A DNA stretch of 64,000 nt, from positions 496,001 through 560,000 of the forward strand of contig NZ_KB822576.1 in assembly GCF_000364605.1 (NCBI RefSeq). The letters are read 5' to 3'. Positions 8,932 to 17,211 of the stretch are shown in pieces (the stretch's first letter is position 1; each line of letters begins with the position of its first letter). Both the position numbers and the translations under genes were made by a program. The notes below the pieces were generated by a model. The model was given only the letters and a program-made list of their open reading frames with translations, did not search any database and had not been told where the DNA came from. The stretch is from Nocardioides sp. Iso805N. Its GTDB lineage: Bacteria; Actinomycetota; Actinomycetes; Propionibacteriales; Nocardioidaceae.

Positions 8932-9131
8932 GGTTGCTCCTCACGGATGCCACAGGTCGGCCGCGGGTGTTCGGATCTTCAGCGGGAGGTCGTCGCCTGG
9001 TGGCCGGCGGCGTCAGGCTCCCCCTGTGGCAGAAGCCCGTCGCAGGCCCTCCGCGTGCTTTCACCGGAGCTGCCCTTCGGCCGACGATGACCAAGTAGGG
9101 ATTCTGCCACAGTGCCGATGACGGGCGGAAA

Positions 9132-10307
9132 TCACTCAGCCCGACGGCGCCGCTTGGTCAGCACGACAGTCCCCGGCACGCTCGCCAGGTCGGGCCGGAT
9201 CCGGAAGCCCGCCTTCTTGTAGAACCGCTGGTTGCGACCGGCGTTCGCGCCGGTGAAGAGCCAGTACGTCGAGGCCGTCGGCGGCGCAACCTTCTCGATG
9301 TGCTCCAGAAGCACCCGGCCCAGACCCCGGCCCTGCAGATCCGGAACCACGCACAGCCGACCGATGTCCCACCACTGGCTCTCGCCGTCGGGGGCCTCGA
9401 CGAGCCGACCGCGCACCGACCCGACCAGGCGACCGCCCTCGCGCACCACGTAGGTGTCCCAGGAAGTGAGGTTCTCGACGACCTCCTCGAGGGACTCGTG
9501 CAGTGCCGGCACGTCGAACGACTGCTCCTCGACCGCCACCTGCGACCAGCAGGCCCGCATCAGCGTCATCAGCTCGCCCGCGTCGCCTCGGGTGGCCCGT
9601 TCGATCGTCCACTCGGTCGCGGCGGCGCTGGCGTGCAGCAGATCCGGGCGTCGCGAGGCGGTCCGCTCCAGCTGGCGCTGGTGGCGCCAGGACGCGATCC
9701 GGCCGTGGTCGCCCGACAACAGCACGTCCGGCACCTCGTGACCGCGCCACTCCTGGGGCTTGGTGTAGACGGGGTATTCCAGCAGACCGTCCTCGTGGGA
9801 CTCCTCGACCAGCGATGCCGCGTTGCCCATGAACCCCGGCAGCAGCCGCACCACGGCCTCGGTGATCGCCAGCGCGGCGACCTCACCGCCGTTGAGCACG
9901 TAGTCGCCCAGGCTGACCTCGCGGACCTCGGTGCGCGCCCGCGCGTGGTCGATCACGCGTTGGTCGATGCCCTCGTAGCGGCCGATCAGGAACAGCAGAC
10001 GCTGTCGCGTCGCCAGCTCGCGCGCCAGCGACTGCGTGAGCGGCTCCCCGCTCGGCGTCGTCACGATCACGGTGGTGCCGTCGAGGCCGAGCTCGTCGAA
10101 GGCCTCGCCGTACGGCTCGGGCTTCATCACCATCCCGGCACCCCCGCCGTAGGGGGTGTCGTCGACGGTCCGATGCCGGTCGCGCGCCCACGACCGCAGG
10201 TCGTGGACGTGGATCTCGAGCAGCCCCGAGGCGATCGCCTTCCCGGGCAGGCTCAGCTGCAGCGGGGCGAGGTAGTCGGGGAAGATCGTGAGGTAGTCGA
10301 GCCGCAT
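9132..10307 (-). CDS. trmD: tRNA (guanine37-N1)-methyltransferase fused to a GNAT acetyltransferase
   Basis: Residues 1 to about 230 are a complete Trm[14 protein letters not shown], the [12 protein letters not shown] motif, the SAM-binding knot [11 protein letters not shown] (106-116) and [17 protein letters not shown]. TrmD methylates G37 in tRNAs reading CNN-type codons and prevents frameshifts. Residues about 231-391 form a GNAT domain with the acetyl-CoA loop [15 protein letters not shown] (about 320-334) and a FYKKAGF strand. No stop or shift lies between them. The start shares one base with the rimM stop. The acetyl acceptor is unknown; a separate GNAT gene fused by loss of a stop is the simplest origin. 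Confidence 0.95.
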   Translation of the reverse strand: MRLDYLTIFPDYLAPLQLSLPGKAIASGLLEIHVHDLRSWARDRHRTVDDTPYGGGAGMVMKPEPYGEAFDELGLDGTTVIVTTPSGEPLTQSLARELATRQRLLFLIGRYEGIDQRVIDHARARTEVREVSLGDYVLNGGEVAALAITEAVVRLLPGFMGNAASLVEESHEDGLLEYPVYTKPQEWRGHEVPDVLLSGDHGRIASWRHQRQLERTASRRPDLLHASAAATEWTIERATRGDAGELMTLMRACWSQVAVEEQSFDVPALHESLEEVVENLTSWDTYVVREGGRLVGSVRGRLVEAPDGESQWWDIGRLCVVPDLQGRGLGRVLLEHIEKVAPPTASTYWLFTGANAGRNQRFYKKAGFRIRPDLASVPGTVVLTKRRRRAE

Positions 10308-10858
10308 CAGGCCTCGTCCTGATCGGGCTCCAGCAGCCCGGGACGGTCGGCGACGACGACCTTGCCTCCGTCGAGATCGACCTCGGGCACCAGCGCGGCC
10401 ACGAACGGGACGAGTACGTCGCGACGCGTCGGCGTCCTGATGCTCAGCAGATCCTGGGCTCCGCCGTGGACGAGACCGGTGACCTCGCCGCGCCGCGTCC
10501 CGTCGGCGTCGTAGACGGCCAGCCCGATGAGCTGGTGGTCGTAGAACTCCTCCGGGTCCTCGGGGCGGTCGTCGGTGTCGATGTCGGTGTAGAGCAGCAC
10601 CCCGCGGACGGTCTCGGCCGCGTTGCGGTCGGGGATCTCCTCGAACAGGACGTGCAGCACACCCTGGTGCCAGCGGATGCCCTCGACGGTCAGCGCACTC
10701 AGCTGCAACGCCGAGCCCTTCGGCGGAACCGCCCGCAGCCGGGCGCCGACTGCGAAACGGCGCTCCGGCTCGTCGGTGCGGACGTCAACGGTCAGGTGGC
10801 CGCGGATCCCGTGCGGCTTGCCGATGCGGCCGACCAGGACCTCGATGGAGTCGCTCAT
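10307..10858 (-). CDS. rimM: Ribosome maturation factor RimM
   Basis: This 183-residue protein has the N-terminal RimM beta-barrel ([29 protein letters not shown]) and a C-terminal PRC-barrel ([18 protein letters not shown] to [20 protein letters not shown]). It binds S19 and helps mature the 30S head. It is translationally coupled to trmD by a one-base overlap. A TAGCCT hexamer (10868-10873) 9 bases before the ATG, just after a strong hairpin, suggests that rimM-trmD has its own promoter with a very short leader. Confidence 0.96.
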   Translation of the reverse strand: MSDSIEVLVGRIGKPHGIRGHLTVDVRTDEPERRFAVGARLRAVPPKGSALQLSALTVEGIRWHQGVLHVLFEEIPDRNAAETVRGVLLYTDIDTDDRPEDPEEFYDHQLIGLAVYDADGTRRGEVTGLVHGGAQDLLSIRTPTRRDVLVPFVAALVPEVDLDGGKVVVADRPGLLEPDQDEA

Positions 10859-10867
10859 GATGGCAGA

Positions 10868-10873
10868 AGGCTA
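10868..10873 (-). promoter_or_regulatory. Candidate -10 hexamer for rimM-trmD
   Basis: TAGCCT (minus strand) lies 9 bases before the rimM ATG. A start point 6 to 7 bases downstream would leave a leader of about 3 bases. It lies right behind the hairpin at 10896-10941, consistent with a transcription-unit boundary. Confidence 0.4.
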
Positions 10874-10895
10874 TCGGCTCGGCGGGCCGGCGCAG

Positions 10896-10941
10896 AACGC
10901 AGGACGCCCTGGCTGCCGGAGCAGCCAGGGCGTCGTGCGTT
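10896..10941. terminator. Strong hairpin between khpA and rimM
   Basis: A 14-bp perfect stem (GACGCCCTGGCTGC with GCAGCCAGGGCGTC, loop CGGA on the plus strand) is extended by a further 6 bp (AACGCA with TGCGTT) after one G-G mismatch. It lies 14 bases after the khpA stop. No T-run follows, but the stability makes termination or RNA processing likely. Confidence 0.7.
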
Positions 10942-10955
10942 GTGTTGCTGTGGGC

Positions 10956-11198
10956 TCAGCGCCGACGGTCCACGTCGACGAAGTCGACCCGTGCGCCACC
11001 CTTGCCGGCCAGCGCGCTGATGACCGTGCGGAAGGCCGTGGCGGTGCGACCGTTGCGGCCGATCACCTTGCCGAGGTCGTCGGGGTGCACCCGGACCTCG
11101 AGGACCGATCCGCGTCGCATCTGCTTGTCGCGCACGACGACGTCGTCGGGGTGGTCAACCACACCTCGGACGAGGTGCTCGAGAGCCTCGGCGAGCAT
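10956..11198 (-). CDS. khpA: KH-domain RNA-binding protein KhpA
   Basis: The protein has 80 residues, almost all of it one KH domain with the GxxG loop in GKVIGRNGRTATAFRTVI. It matches the small KH protein that sits between rpsP and rimM in Gram-positive bacteria. Homologues bind many RNAs, often with KhpB, and influence cell division and sRNA function. It begins 2 bases after the rpsP stop, so the two are in one operon. Confidence 0.93.
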   Translation of the reverse strand: MLAEALEHLVRGVVDHPDDVVVRDKQMRRGSVLEVRVHPDDLGKVIGRNGRTATAFRTVISALAGKGGARVDFVDVDRRR

Positions 11199-11200
11199 GC

Positions 11201-11668
11201 TCAGGCCTCGGCCGGAGCCTCGGCCGGAGCCTCGGTCGTCTCGGCGGCGGCAGCAGCCGGAGCCTCCTCGACCTTCTCCTCAGCCTTCTTGGCCTTCTTG
11301 GTGACGGCCTCGGCGGCCGGCGTGGAGTGAGCCTCGGCGAGCGCCTTGTTGAACAGCTCGAGCTTGTCGGGCTTGGGGGCAGCGGTCCTCAGCGTGCCCT
11401 CGGTGCCCGGGAGGCCCTTGAACTTCTGCCAGTCGCCGGTCACCTTGAGGATGGCCTCGACGGCCTCGGACGGCTGCGCGCCGACACCGAGCCAGTACTG
11501 GGCACGGTCGGAGGTCACCTGGATGAAGGAGGGCTCCTCCTTCGGGCGGTACTGACCGATCTCCTCGATGACGCGACCGTCGCGCTTGGTGCGCGAGTCG
11601 ACGACGACGATGCGATACTGCGGAACCCGGATCTTGCCCAGGCGCTTGAGGCGGATCTTGACGGCCAC
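11201..11668 (-). CDS. rpsP: 30S ribosomal protein S16 with a long Ala/Glu-rich tail
   Basis: The first 80 or so residues are a normal S16: [20 protein letters not shown], then [19 protein letters not shown] and the [19 protein letters not shown] segment. S16 is needed for 30S assembly. The total of 155 residues exceeds the bacterial norm of about 80-90. The extra C-terminal 60 or so residues end in repeated Glu/Ala/Pro/Lys-rich units such as [10 protein letters not shown], a low-complexity tail that occurs in some actinobacterial S16 proteins. The GTG start has a GGAGAC site upstream. Confidence 0.96.
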   Translation of the reverse strand: MAVKIRLKRLGKIRVPQYRIVVVDSRTKRDGRVIEEIGQYRPKEEPSFIQVTSDRAQYWLGVGAQPSEAVEAILKVTGDWQKFKGLPGTEGTLRTAAPKPDKLELFNKALAEAHSTPAAEAVTKKAKKAEEKVEEAPAAAAAETTEAPAEAPAEA

Positions 11669-11866
11669 GGTTGTGGTGTCTCCTTGAAATTCGGTAAGTG
11701 GGTGAGACGCCGTCGCCAGGTGGGGAACACCGGTCTCGGACTCTCGATGAACACTGCGACACCCGGTGAGAGGGTCCGGAATGCGCAGGACTCAGCCAGC
11801 AAGTCTGCCAGAGCGGGCCGATCAGGTGAAATCCCGAACGGGGTGCGCCCTGACCGTCCTCGCGAC

Positions 11867-12940
11867 TCAGCCTCGCACGATGTTGCCGCGAAGCACGATC
11901 GCAGTCGGGCGGTCGAGCACGCTGAGGTCGTGGCGCGGGTCCGCTTCGTAGACCACGAAGTCGGCCGAGGCCCCCTCCTCGATGCCCGGGAATCCGAGCC
12001 AGGCCCGCGCGTGCCAGGACGCCGCGCCCAGGGCGTATTCGGCCGGCAGCCCCATCTCGACCATCGCGCGGATCTCCCCGGGCAGGTTGCCGTGCCTCCG
12101 TGCGCCTCCCCCGTCGCTGCCGGCGTACAGGGCGACCCCGGCCTCGAAGGCACTCATGATCGTCTCGCGACGGCGCTGGTAGAGGTCGGTCATGGTGGTC
12201 GCGTACGTCGGGAACCTCGCGCCGCCCTGCTCGGCGAAGGTCGGGAACCTCTCGGTCTGCATCACCGTGGGCACCACCGCGATGCCCTTCTCGGCGACCA
12301 GCTCGACCAGGTCCGGCGTCAGCCCCGTGCCGTGCTCGATGCAGTCGATGCCGTGCTCGATCAGGCCGGGTAGGACGTCGCGCCCGAAGCAGTGCGCGGT
12401 CACCTTGGCGCCGTGGTTGTGGGCGACCTTGATCGCCGCGGCGAACTCATCGATCGAGAACGACGGACGCAGGTCGCCCTCCTCGCGGGAGATCCAGTCG
12501 CCGACCAGCTTCACCCAGCCGTCGCCGCGCTCGGCCTCGCGGGCGACCGCCTCGGCCAGACCGGTCGGCTCGACCTCGTCGGCGTAGCCGCGCATGTAGC
12601 GCTTGGTCCGGGCGATGTGTCGGCCCATCCGGATCAGGCGGGGAAGGTCGGCGCGCTGCTGGATCCAGCGGGTGTCGATCGGCGAGCCGCAGTCGCGGAT
12701 CAGCAGCGCGCCGGCGTCACGGTCCTCGAGCGCCGTACGCTCGGTCTCCTCGACGCTGATCGCACCGTCGTCGCCCAGGCCGAGATGGCAGTGCGCATCG
12801 ACCAGGCCGGGGACGATCCACCCCTGGACCGCGCTCTCGGACCCGGCCTGCGGTTCGAAGGTGACGTTGCCCTTGACGACGTAGACATCTGTGGCCTCAC
12901 CGTGGGGCAGCACCGGTCCGTGGAAGCGCAGCGCGGTCAT
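11867..12940 (-). CDS. Metal-dependent amidohydrolase
   Basis: This 357-residue amidohydrolase-superfamily protein has the N-terminal beta-sandwich strand, the first metal motif VDAHCHLG (HxH), a Lys in WVKLVGDW that may be the carboxylated bridge, TAHCFG and CIEHGTG carrying further His ligands, and AGSDGG carrying the catalytic Asp. The barrel type resembles prolidase or imidazolonepropionase-like amidohydrolases; the substrate cannot be told. It lies between the GH3 gene and rpsP but has its own TAGCCT hexamer 7 bases before the ATG. Confidence 0.85.
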   Translation of the reverse strand: MTALRFHGPVLPHGEATDVYVVKGNVTFEPQAGSESAVQGWIVPGLVDAHCHLGLGDDGAISVEETERTALEDRDAGALLIRDCGSPIDTRWIQQRADLPRLIRMGRHIARTKRYMRGYADEVEPTGLAEAVAREAERGDGWVKLVGDWISREEGDLRPSFSIDEFAAAIKVAHNHGAKVTAHCFGRDVLPGLIEHGIDCIEHGTGLTPDLVELVAEKGIAVVPTVMQTERFPTFAEQGGARFPTYATTMTDLYQRRRETIMSAFEAGVALYAGSDGGGARRHGNLPGEIRAMVEMGLPAEYALGAASWHARAWLGFPGIEEGASADFVVYEADPRHDLSVLDRPTAIVLRGNIVRG

Positions 12941-12947
12941 GACCCGG

Positions 12948-12953
12948 AGGCTA
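12948..12953 (-). promoter_or_regulatory. -10 hexamer for a leaderless amidohydrolase transcript
   Basis: TAGCCT (minus strand) lies 7 bases before the ATG of the amidohydrolase gene, with CCGGGTC between and no clear ribosome site. This fits a leaderless start. Confidence 0.45.
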
Positions 12954-12990
12954 CTCCGGGGCCATGGCCGCGCTGCCCCTCCTCTACGAC

Positions 12991-15012
12991 TCAGTCACGC
13001 AGCCCGTAGCCGAAGCGGAACAGCGGGTTGTAGTTCGCATCGCCGACGTTGATCGGCTCCTGGGCCACGGTGCGCGGCCACGAGACCGGGAGCTTGCCGG
13101 TGAAGCGGTGGTGCCCGAACAGGTCGTCGGCCACGCCGATGCCCTCACTGCCCGGCAGCCAGCCGGCGACGAGGGAGTCGATCTGACCGAGCAGGTCGGG
13201 CGGGATGATCATCGGCCGACCCGAGATGACGACCACGGTGCAGCTGCGCGCTGCGGCACAGACCGTCTTGATCGCCTGGGTGTCGGCGTCGGAGAGCATC
13301 ATGGTCTTCGCCGGGCGCGGCACGTTGTTGTCGCCCGGGTCGAAGGCCCACTGTGGGCCACCGACGTCCCCGTAGCCCTCGGCGTACGGCGTCTCGCCGA
13401 CCACGACGATGCCGTCGGCACCGGCCGGGACCGGAGTGGAGGCGTCGACGCTGTAGGTCACGGGTGCCTTGGCCTCGGCCTCGATCCCGTCGAGGATGGT
13501 CGTGCCCGGGATCACGTTGGTCGAACCGCCCTGCCAGGTCAGCGTCCAGCCGCCGGCCTGGTTGCCGATGTTGTCGGCGTTGCTGCCGGCGACGTAGACC
13601 GGGTGGCGCCCCGGCTTGAGCGGCAGCGTGCGGGACTTGTTGGTGAGCAGCACCTGCGACTCGGCAGCCGCTTGGCGGGCCACCTCATGGTGCGCCTTGT
13701 CGCCGATCGTGTTGGCCAGCGAGCGGTTGGTGTAGGGGTGCTCGAAGAGTCCGAGCTCGAACTTCACCCGCAGGATCCGCGAGACCGCGTCGTTGATCCG
13801 CGCCATGGAGACGGTGCCGTCATTGACCAGCGAGGTCAGCGTCGCCTCGAACTGCGGGGCGCCGGTCGCGCTGCCCGAGTAGGGCTCCATGAACATGTCG
13901 ATGCCGGCGTTGACGCCCGTCGCGACCTGGTCGGAGTAGGTCCCCGGCAGCTGCCGGATCGCCTGCCAGTCGGAGATCACCAGCCCCTTGAAGCGCTGCT
14001 GGTTCTTGAGCCAGCCGGTGATCAGCGCCTTGTTCGCGCTCATCTTGACCGGGTTGCCCAGGCCGTCGTTGGTGAAGTCGACGCTGGAGAAGGACGGCAT
14101 CACCGACTGCACGTGGTGCTTCTTGATCGCCGGGACGTACGGCGCCAGCGCCAGCTGGGCGAACTGGGCCTTGCTGACCTGGTCGACCCCCTGGTCGATC
14201 GGGTAGGCACCGGTGCCTGCCTTGGAGGCGTCATAGGTGGTCAGGCCGTCGCCGGCGAAGTGCTTGGCGGTGGCGAGCACGTGGTCGGGGTGCGAGAGGT
14301 CCTTCACCGACTTGCCCTGGAAGCCGTCGATCGCGGTCTCCATCCGCTCCACCAGCTTGGGGCTCTCTCCGAACGACTCGTAGGTGCGGCCCCAGCGGTC
14401 GTCACGTGCGACGCAGATACACGGCGCGAAGGCCCAGTTCGGCCCCGACGCGCGGGTCTCGATGGCGGTGACGTGCTCGACCTTCTCCACCAGCTTCGGG
14501 TCGCGGGTGGCGCCGAGCCCGATGTCGTGCGGGAAGACCGTGGAGCCATAGATGTTGCCATCCCCGTGGACCGCGTCGATCCCGTAGAGCAGCGGGATGC
14601 CGAGGCGCGTCTTCAGCGCCTGGGCCTGGAAGCCGTCGACCATGTCGGCGAAGGCCGTCGGGGTGTTCGGGGTGGGGACCGACCCTCCTCCGGACAGGAC
14701 GCTGCCGAGATTCCACTGGGCGACCAGCGTCGGATCGGCGGTGACGTCGGCCCGCTCGGCCTGGGTCATCTGACCGATCTTCTCCGCGAGCGTCATGCGG
14801 GAGAGCAGGTCGCGGACGCGGACGCTCACCGGCAGGCGCGGGTTCTTGTACGCCGGCTTGTGGCTCTGCTGATGCTGGGACTGGTGCTGCCCGTGGTGCT
14901 GGGGCGCCGGTCGTGCGACGGCCGGCGAGCCGGCCGCGAGAACGCCGAGCGCGAGTACGCCGGCGGCACCGGCCGCGACGACGCGACCGGAGGTGGGGAT
15001 GTGATGCGGCAC
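12991..15012 (-). CDS. Secreted glycoside hydrolase family 3 beta-glucosidase
   Basis: The protein has 673 residues from the GTG at 15010-15012, chosen because AAGGAG lies 6 bases upstream. Residues 9-34 form a signal peptide ending around SPAVARPAP. A His/Gln-rich linker follows (39-51). The GH3 N-domain shows RDDRWGRTYESF, KHFAGDG (Lys250-His251) and the nucleophile Asp348 in GLVISDWQA; the C-terminal domain holds VVVGETPYAEGYGD. Relatives act as exo-glucosidases on cello-oligosaccharides or beta-1,3/1,4-glucan. The upstream region carries CebR-type and CRP-type sites, so induction by cellobiose-type sugars and cAMP control are likely. The gene sits oddly inside a housekeeping series. Confidence 0.93.
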   Translation of the reverse strand: MPHHIPTSGRVVAAGAAGVLALGVLAAGSPAVARPAPQHHGQHQSQHQQSHKPAYKNPRLPVSVRVRDLLSRMTLAEKIGQMTQAERADVTADPTLVAQWNLGSVLSGGGSVPTPNTPTAFADMVDGFQAQALKTRLGIPLLYGIDAVHGDGNIYGSTVFPHDIGLGATRDPKLVEKVEHVTAIETRASGPNWAFAPCICVARDDRWGRTYESFGESPKLVERMETAIDGFQGKSVKDLSHPDHVLATAKHFAGDGLTTYDASKAGTGAYPIDQGVDQVSKAQFAQLALAPYVPAIKKHHVQSVMPSFSSVDFTNDGLGNPVKMSANKALITGWLKNQQRFKGLVISDWQAIRQLPGTYSDQVATGVNAGIDMFMEPYSGSATGAPQFEATLTSLVNDGTVSMARINDAVSRILRVKFELGLFEHPYTNRSLANTIGDKAHHEVARQAAAESQVLLTNKSRTLPLKPGRHPVYVAGSNADNIGNQAGGWTLTWQGGSTNVIPGTTILDGIEAEAKAPVTYSVDASTPVPAGADGIVVVGETPYAEGYGDVGGPQWAFDPGDNNVPRPAKTMMLSDADTQAIKTVCAAARSCTVVVISGRPMIIPPDLLGQIDSLVAGWLPGSEGIGVADDLFGHHRFTGKLPVSWPRTVAQEPINVGDANYNPLFRFGYGLRD

Positions 15013-15121
15013 AGGGGTCTCCTTGCCCGAGAGGTTCCCCGACGTGCACACGCCGCCGGCCCGAGGTGGCGCCGGCGACATGTCGCCGGGCTGCGCATGC
15101 GCGCACTTGTCAACGTAGAGA

Positions 15122-15137
15122 TGTGATGCAGATCACG
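15122..15137. promoter_or_regulatory. CRP/GlxR-type cAMP-receptor site upstream of the GH3 gene
   Basis: TGTGA-TGCAGA-TCACG matches TGTGA-N6-TCACA in 9 of 10 defined positions. It lies 110 bases upstream of the GH3 start and 35 bases from the CebR-type operator. Global carbon control of a sugar hydrolase is the expected role. Confidence 0.6.
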
Positions 15138-15171
15138 TCAACGCCGACCGGCGCGTAACTTCGGCTTCCCC

Positions 15172-15185
15172 TGGGAGCGCTCCCC
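15172..15185. promoter_or_regulatory. CebR/CelR-type LacI-family operator
   Basis: TGGGAGCGCTCCCC differs only in its last base from the published palindrome TGGGAGCGCTCCCA, bound by cellobiose-responsive CebR/CelR repressors of actinobacteria. It lies about 160 bases upstream of the GH3 start and 12 bases past the stop of the NYN gene. The repressor gene is not in the window. Confidence 0.75.
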
Positions 15186-15196
15186 CATCTGGGTGA

Positions 15197-15562
15197 TCAG
15201 AGCTGGTCGAGCAGCCAGGTCGGGCTCAGCGTCTGGCCCCATGCGCCCGCGCGGGCCTGCAGCATCCGGTCCGCGGTGACGACCGTGACCCGCGCACCGC
15301 GCTCGGCGGCGGCCTTCGTCTCGGCGACGATGGTGGCATCGCCGTCCTTGGGCGCGTGCACCGTGCGCACATGCCCGTCACGCCCCGCCCGGACACCGGC
15401 CTTGGCCGCACCCTCGAGCACGAGGACGATCTCGTCGTACGGCGTGTCGGCGACCAGCAGACCCTCGTGCAGACGCCGTGCGGCGCCCGCGCGGTCCTTC
15501 CACCAGCCGTCGGGGCGAGCACCGACCACGTTGGCGCCATCGACGACCAGGACTGTGGTCAT
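15197..15562 (-). CDS. NYN-domain (YacP-like) RNase-fold protein
   Basis: This 121-residue single-domain protein starts MTTVLVVDGANVVGARPDGWW, which has the first conserved Asp and Asn of NYN/PIN-like nucleases. Further acids occur in DEIVLVLEGAAK, DGDATIVAETK and TVVTADRMLQ. Bacillus YacP (Rae1) relatives cleave mRNA on the ribosome; whether this one does is inference. Its ATG lies 10 bases after the ffh stop, so it probably shares the ffh transcript. Confidence 0.8.
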   Translation of the reverse strand: MTTVLVVDGANVVGARPDGWWKDRAGAARRLHEGLLVADTPYDEIVLVLEGAAKAGVRAGRDGHVRTVHAPKDGDATIVAETKAAAERGARVTVVTADRMLQARAGAWGQTLSPTWLLDQL

Positions 15563-15572
15563 GGTCGCGCCG

Positions 15573-17156
15573 TCACTTCAGGAACTTGCTGAAGTCCTTC
15601 GGCAGGTTGAGCTGCGCGGCCGCTGCCGCGTAGTCAATGTCGCCAGCGTCGACGTCGTCGGCACCGGGCTGGGCGAAGGGGTTCGGCTTCGGCTTGGCCG
15701 CCTCGAGCTCGGCCGCGGTCTTGGCCGCCTGCGCCGCCTTGGCCGGGTTGCCCGACTTGCGGGCGCCCTTGCCCTTCTTCTGCTGCGGCGCTTGGCGGGC
15801 TCCCGCCCGCTTGCCGAAGCCGGCACCCGGCATCCCGGGCATGCCCGGCATCCCGCCGCCGTTGGCCAGGGACTGCATCATCTTGCGAGCCTCGGTGAAC
15901 CGATCGACGAGCTGGTTCACGTCCGAGACCTGGCGGCCCGAGCCCTTGGCGATGCGCAGCCGGCGGGAGCCGTCGATGAGCTTGGGATTGGCCCGCTCGG
16001 CCGGCGTCATCGACTGGATGATCGCCTGGATCCGGTCGACCTCGCGCTCGTCGAAGTTGGCGATCTGGTCTCGGAACTGACCCATGCCGGGCAGCATCCC
16101 CATCAGCTTCGACATCGAGCCGAGCTTGCGGATCTGCTGCATCTGCTTGAGGAAGTCGTCGAGGGTGAAGTCACCGCCGGCCAGCTTCTCGGCGGCCTTC
16201 GCCGACTCCTCGGCGTCGAACGTCTTCTCGGCCTGCTCGATCAGGGTGAGCACGTCGCCCATGTCGAGGATGCGCGAGGCCATCCGGTCGGGGTGGAAGA
16301 GGTCGAAGTCGGTCATCTTCTCGCCGTTCGAGGCGAAGATGACCGGCTTGCCGGTCAGGCTGACGATCGAGAGGGCGGCGCCACCGCGCGCGTCGCCGTC
16401 GAGCTTGGTCAGGACGACGCCGTCGTACCCGACACCGTCGAGGAATGCCTGCGCGGTGCTGACCGCGTCCTGGCCGATCATCGCGTCCACGACGAAGAGG
16501 ACCTCGTCGGGCTGGACCGCGTCGCGGATGTCCGCGGCCTGCTGCATCAGCTCCTGGTCGATGCCGAGCCGGCCGGCGGTGTCGACGATGACGACGTCGT
16601 GCAGCTTGCGCTTGGCCTCCTCGATCGAGGCCTGGGCGACCTGGACCGGGTTGCCGACGCCGTTGCCGGGCTCAGGCGCGAAGACGGGAACCCCGACGCG
16701 CTCGCCGTTGACCTGGAGCTGGTTGACGGCGTTGGGTCGCTGGAGGTCGCAGGCGACGAGCAGCGGGCTCTTGTCCTGCTCCTTGAGCCACAGCGCCAGC
16801 TTGGCGGCCAGGGTGGTCTTGCCCGCACCCTGCAGACCGGCGAGCATGATGACCGTCGGGCCGGACTTGGCGTAGCGCAGCCGCCGGGTCTCGCCACCGA
16901 GGATGGCGACGAGCTCCTCGTTGACGATCTTGACGATCTGCTGGGCCGGGTTGAGCGCCTGGCTCACCTCGGCGCCGCGCGCCCGATCCTTGACCTTCGC
17001 GACGAACTCGCGCACCACGGGCAGCGCAACGTCGGCCTCCAGCAGCGCGATCCGGATCTCGCGTGCGGTGGCGTCGATGTCGGCTTCGGAGAGCCGACCC
17101 TTGCCCCGGAGGTTCTTGAAGGTGTCGGCGAGCCGGTCGGAGAGGGTGGCGAACAT
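15573..17156 (-). CDS. ffh: Signal recognition particle protein Ffh
   Basis: This 527-residue SRP54-type GTPase has an N-domain (1-85), a G-domain with GLQGAGKTT (107-115), DTAGRLGIDQELM and TKLDGDARGGA, and a Met-rich M-domain containing LDDFLKQMQQIRKLGSMSKLMGMLPGM that binds SRP RNA and signal sequences. The C-terminus has a GGGMPGMPGMPG run followed by a Lys/Ala-rich tail, longer than in E. coli. The ATG at 17154-17156 starts the canonical MFATLSDRL; an upstream in-frame start was rejected. It acts with FtsY, encoded at 32941. Confidence 0.97.
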   Translation of the reverse strand: MFATLSDRLADTFKNLRGKGRLSEADIDATAREIRIALLEADVALPVVREFVAKVKDRARGAEVSQALNPAQQIVKIVNEELVAILGGETRRLRYAKSGPTVIMLAGLQGAGKTTLAAKLALWLKEQDKSPLLVACDLQRPNAVNQLQVNGERVGVPVFAPEPGNGVGNPVQVAQASIEEAKRKLHDVVIVDTAGRLGIDQELMQQAADIRDAVQPDEVLFVVDAMIGQDAVSTAQAFLDGVGYDGVVLTKLDGDARGGAALSIVSLTGKPVIFASNGEKMTDFDLFHPDRMASRILDMGDVLTLIEQAEKTFDAEESAKAAEKLAGGDFTLDDFLKQMQQIRKLGSMSKLMGMLPGMGQFRDQIANFDEREVDRIQAIIQSMTPAERANPKLIDGSRRLRIAKGSGRQVSDVNQLVDRFTEARKMMQSLANGGGMPGMPGMPGAGFGKRAGARQAPQQKKGKGARKSGNPAKAAQAAKTAAELEAAKPKPNPFAQPGADDVDAGDIDYAAAAAQLNLPKDFSKFLK

Positions 17157-17211
17157 CAGGTCCTTCTCGAGCAGGTGGATCGTCGCGGGCAAGCCTAACC
17201 GGCCAACCCCG

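Noticed and set aside
12964-15126. A 720-codon plus-strand open frame opposite the GH3 gene
   Set aside because: The minus-strand GH3 protein has clear catalytic motifs and a signal peptide; the plus-strand product has none.
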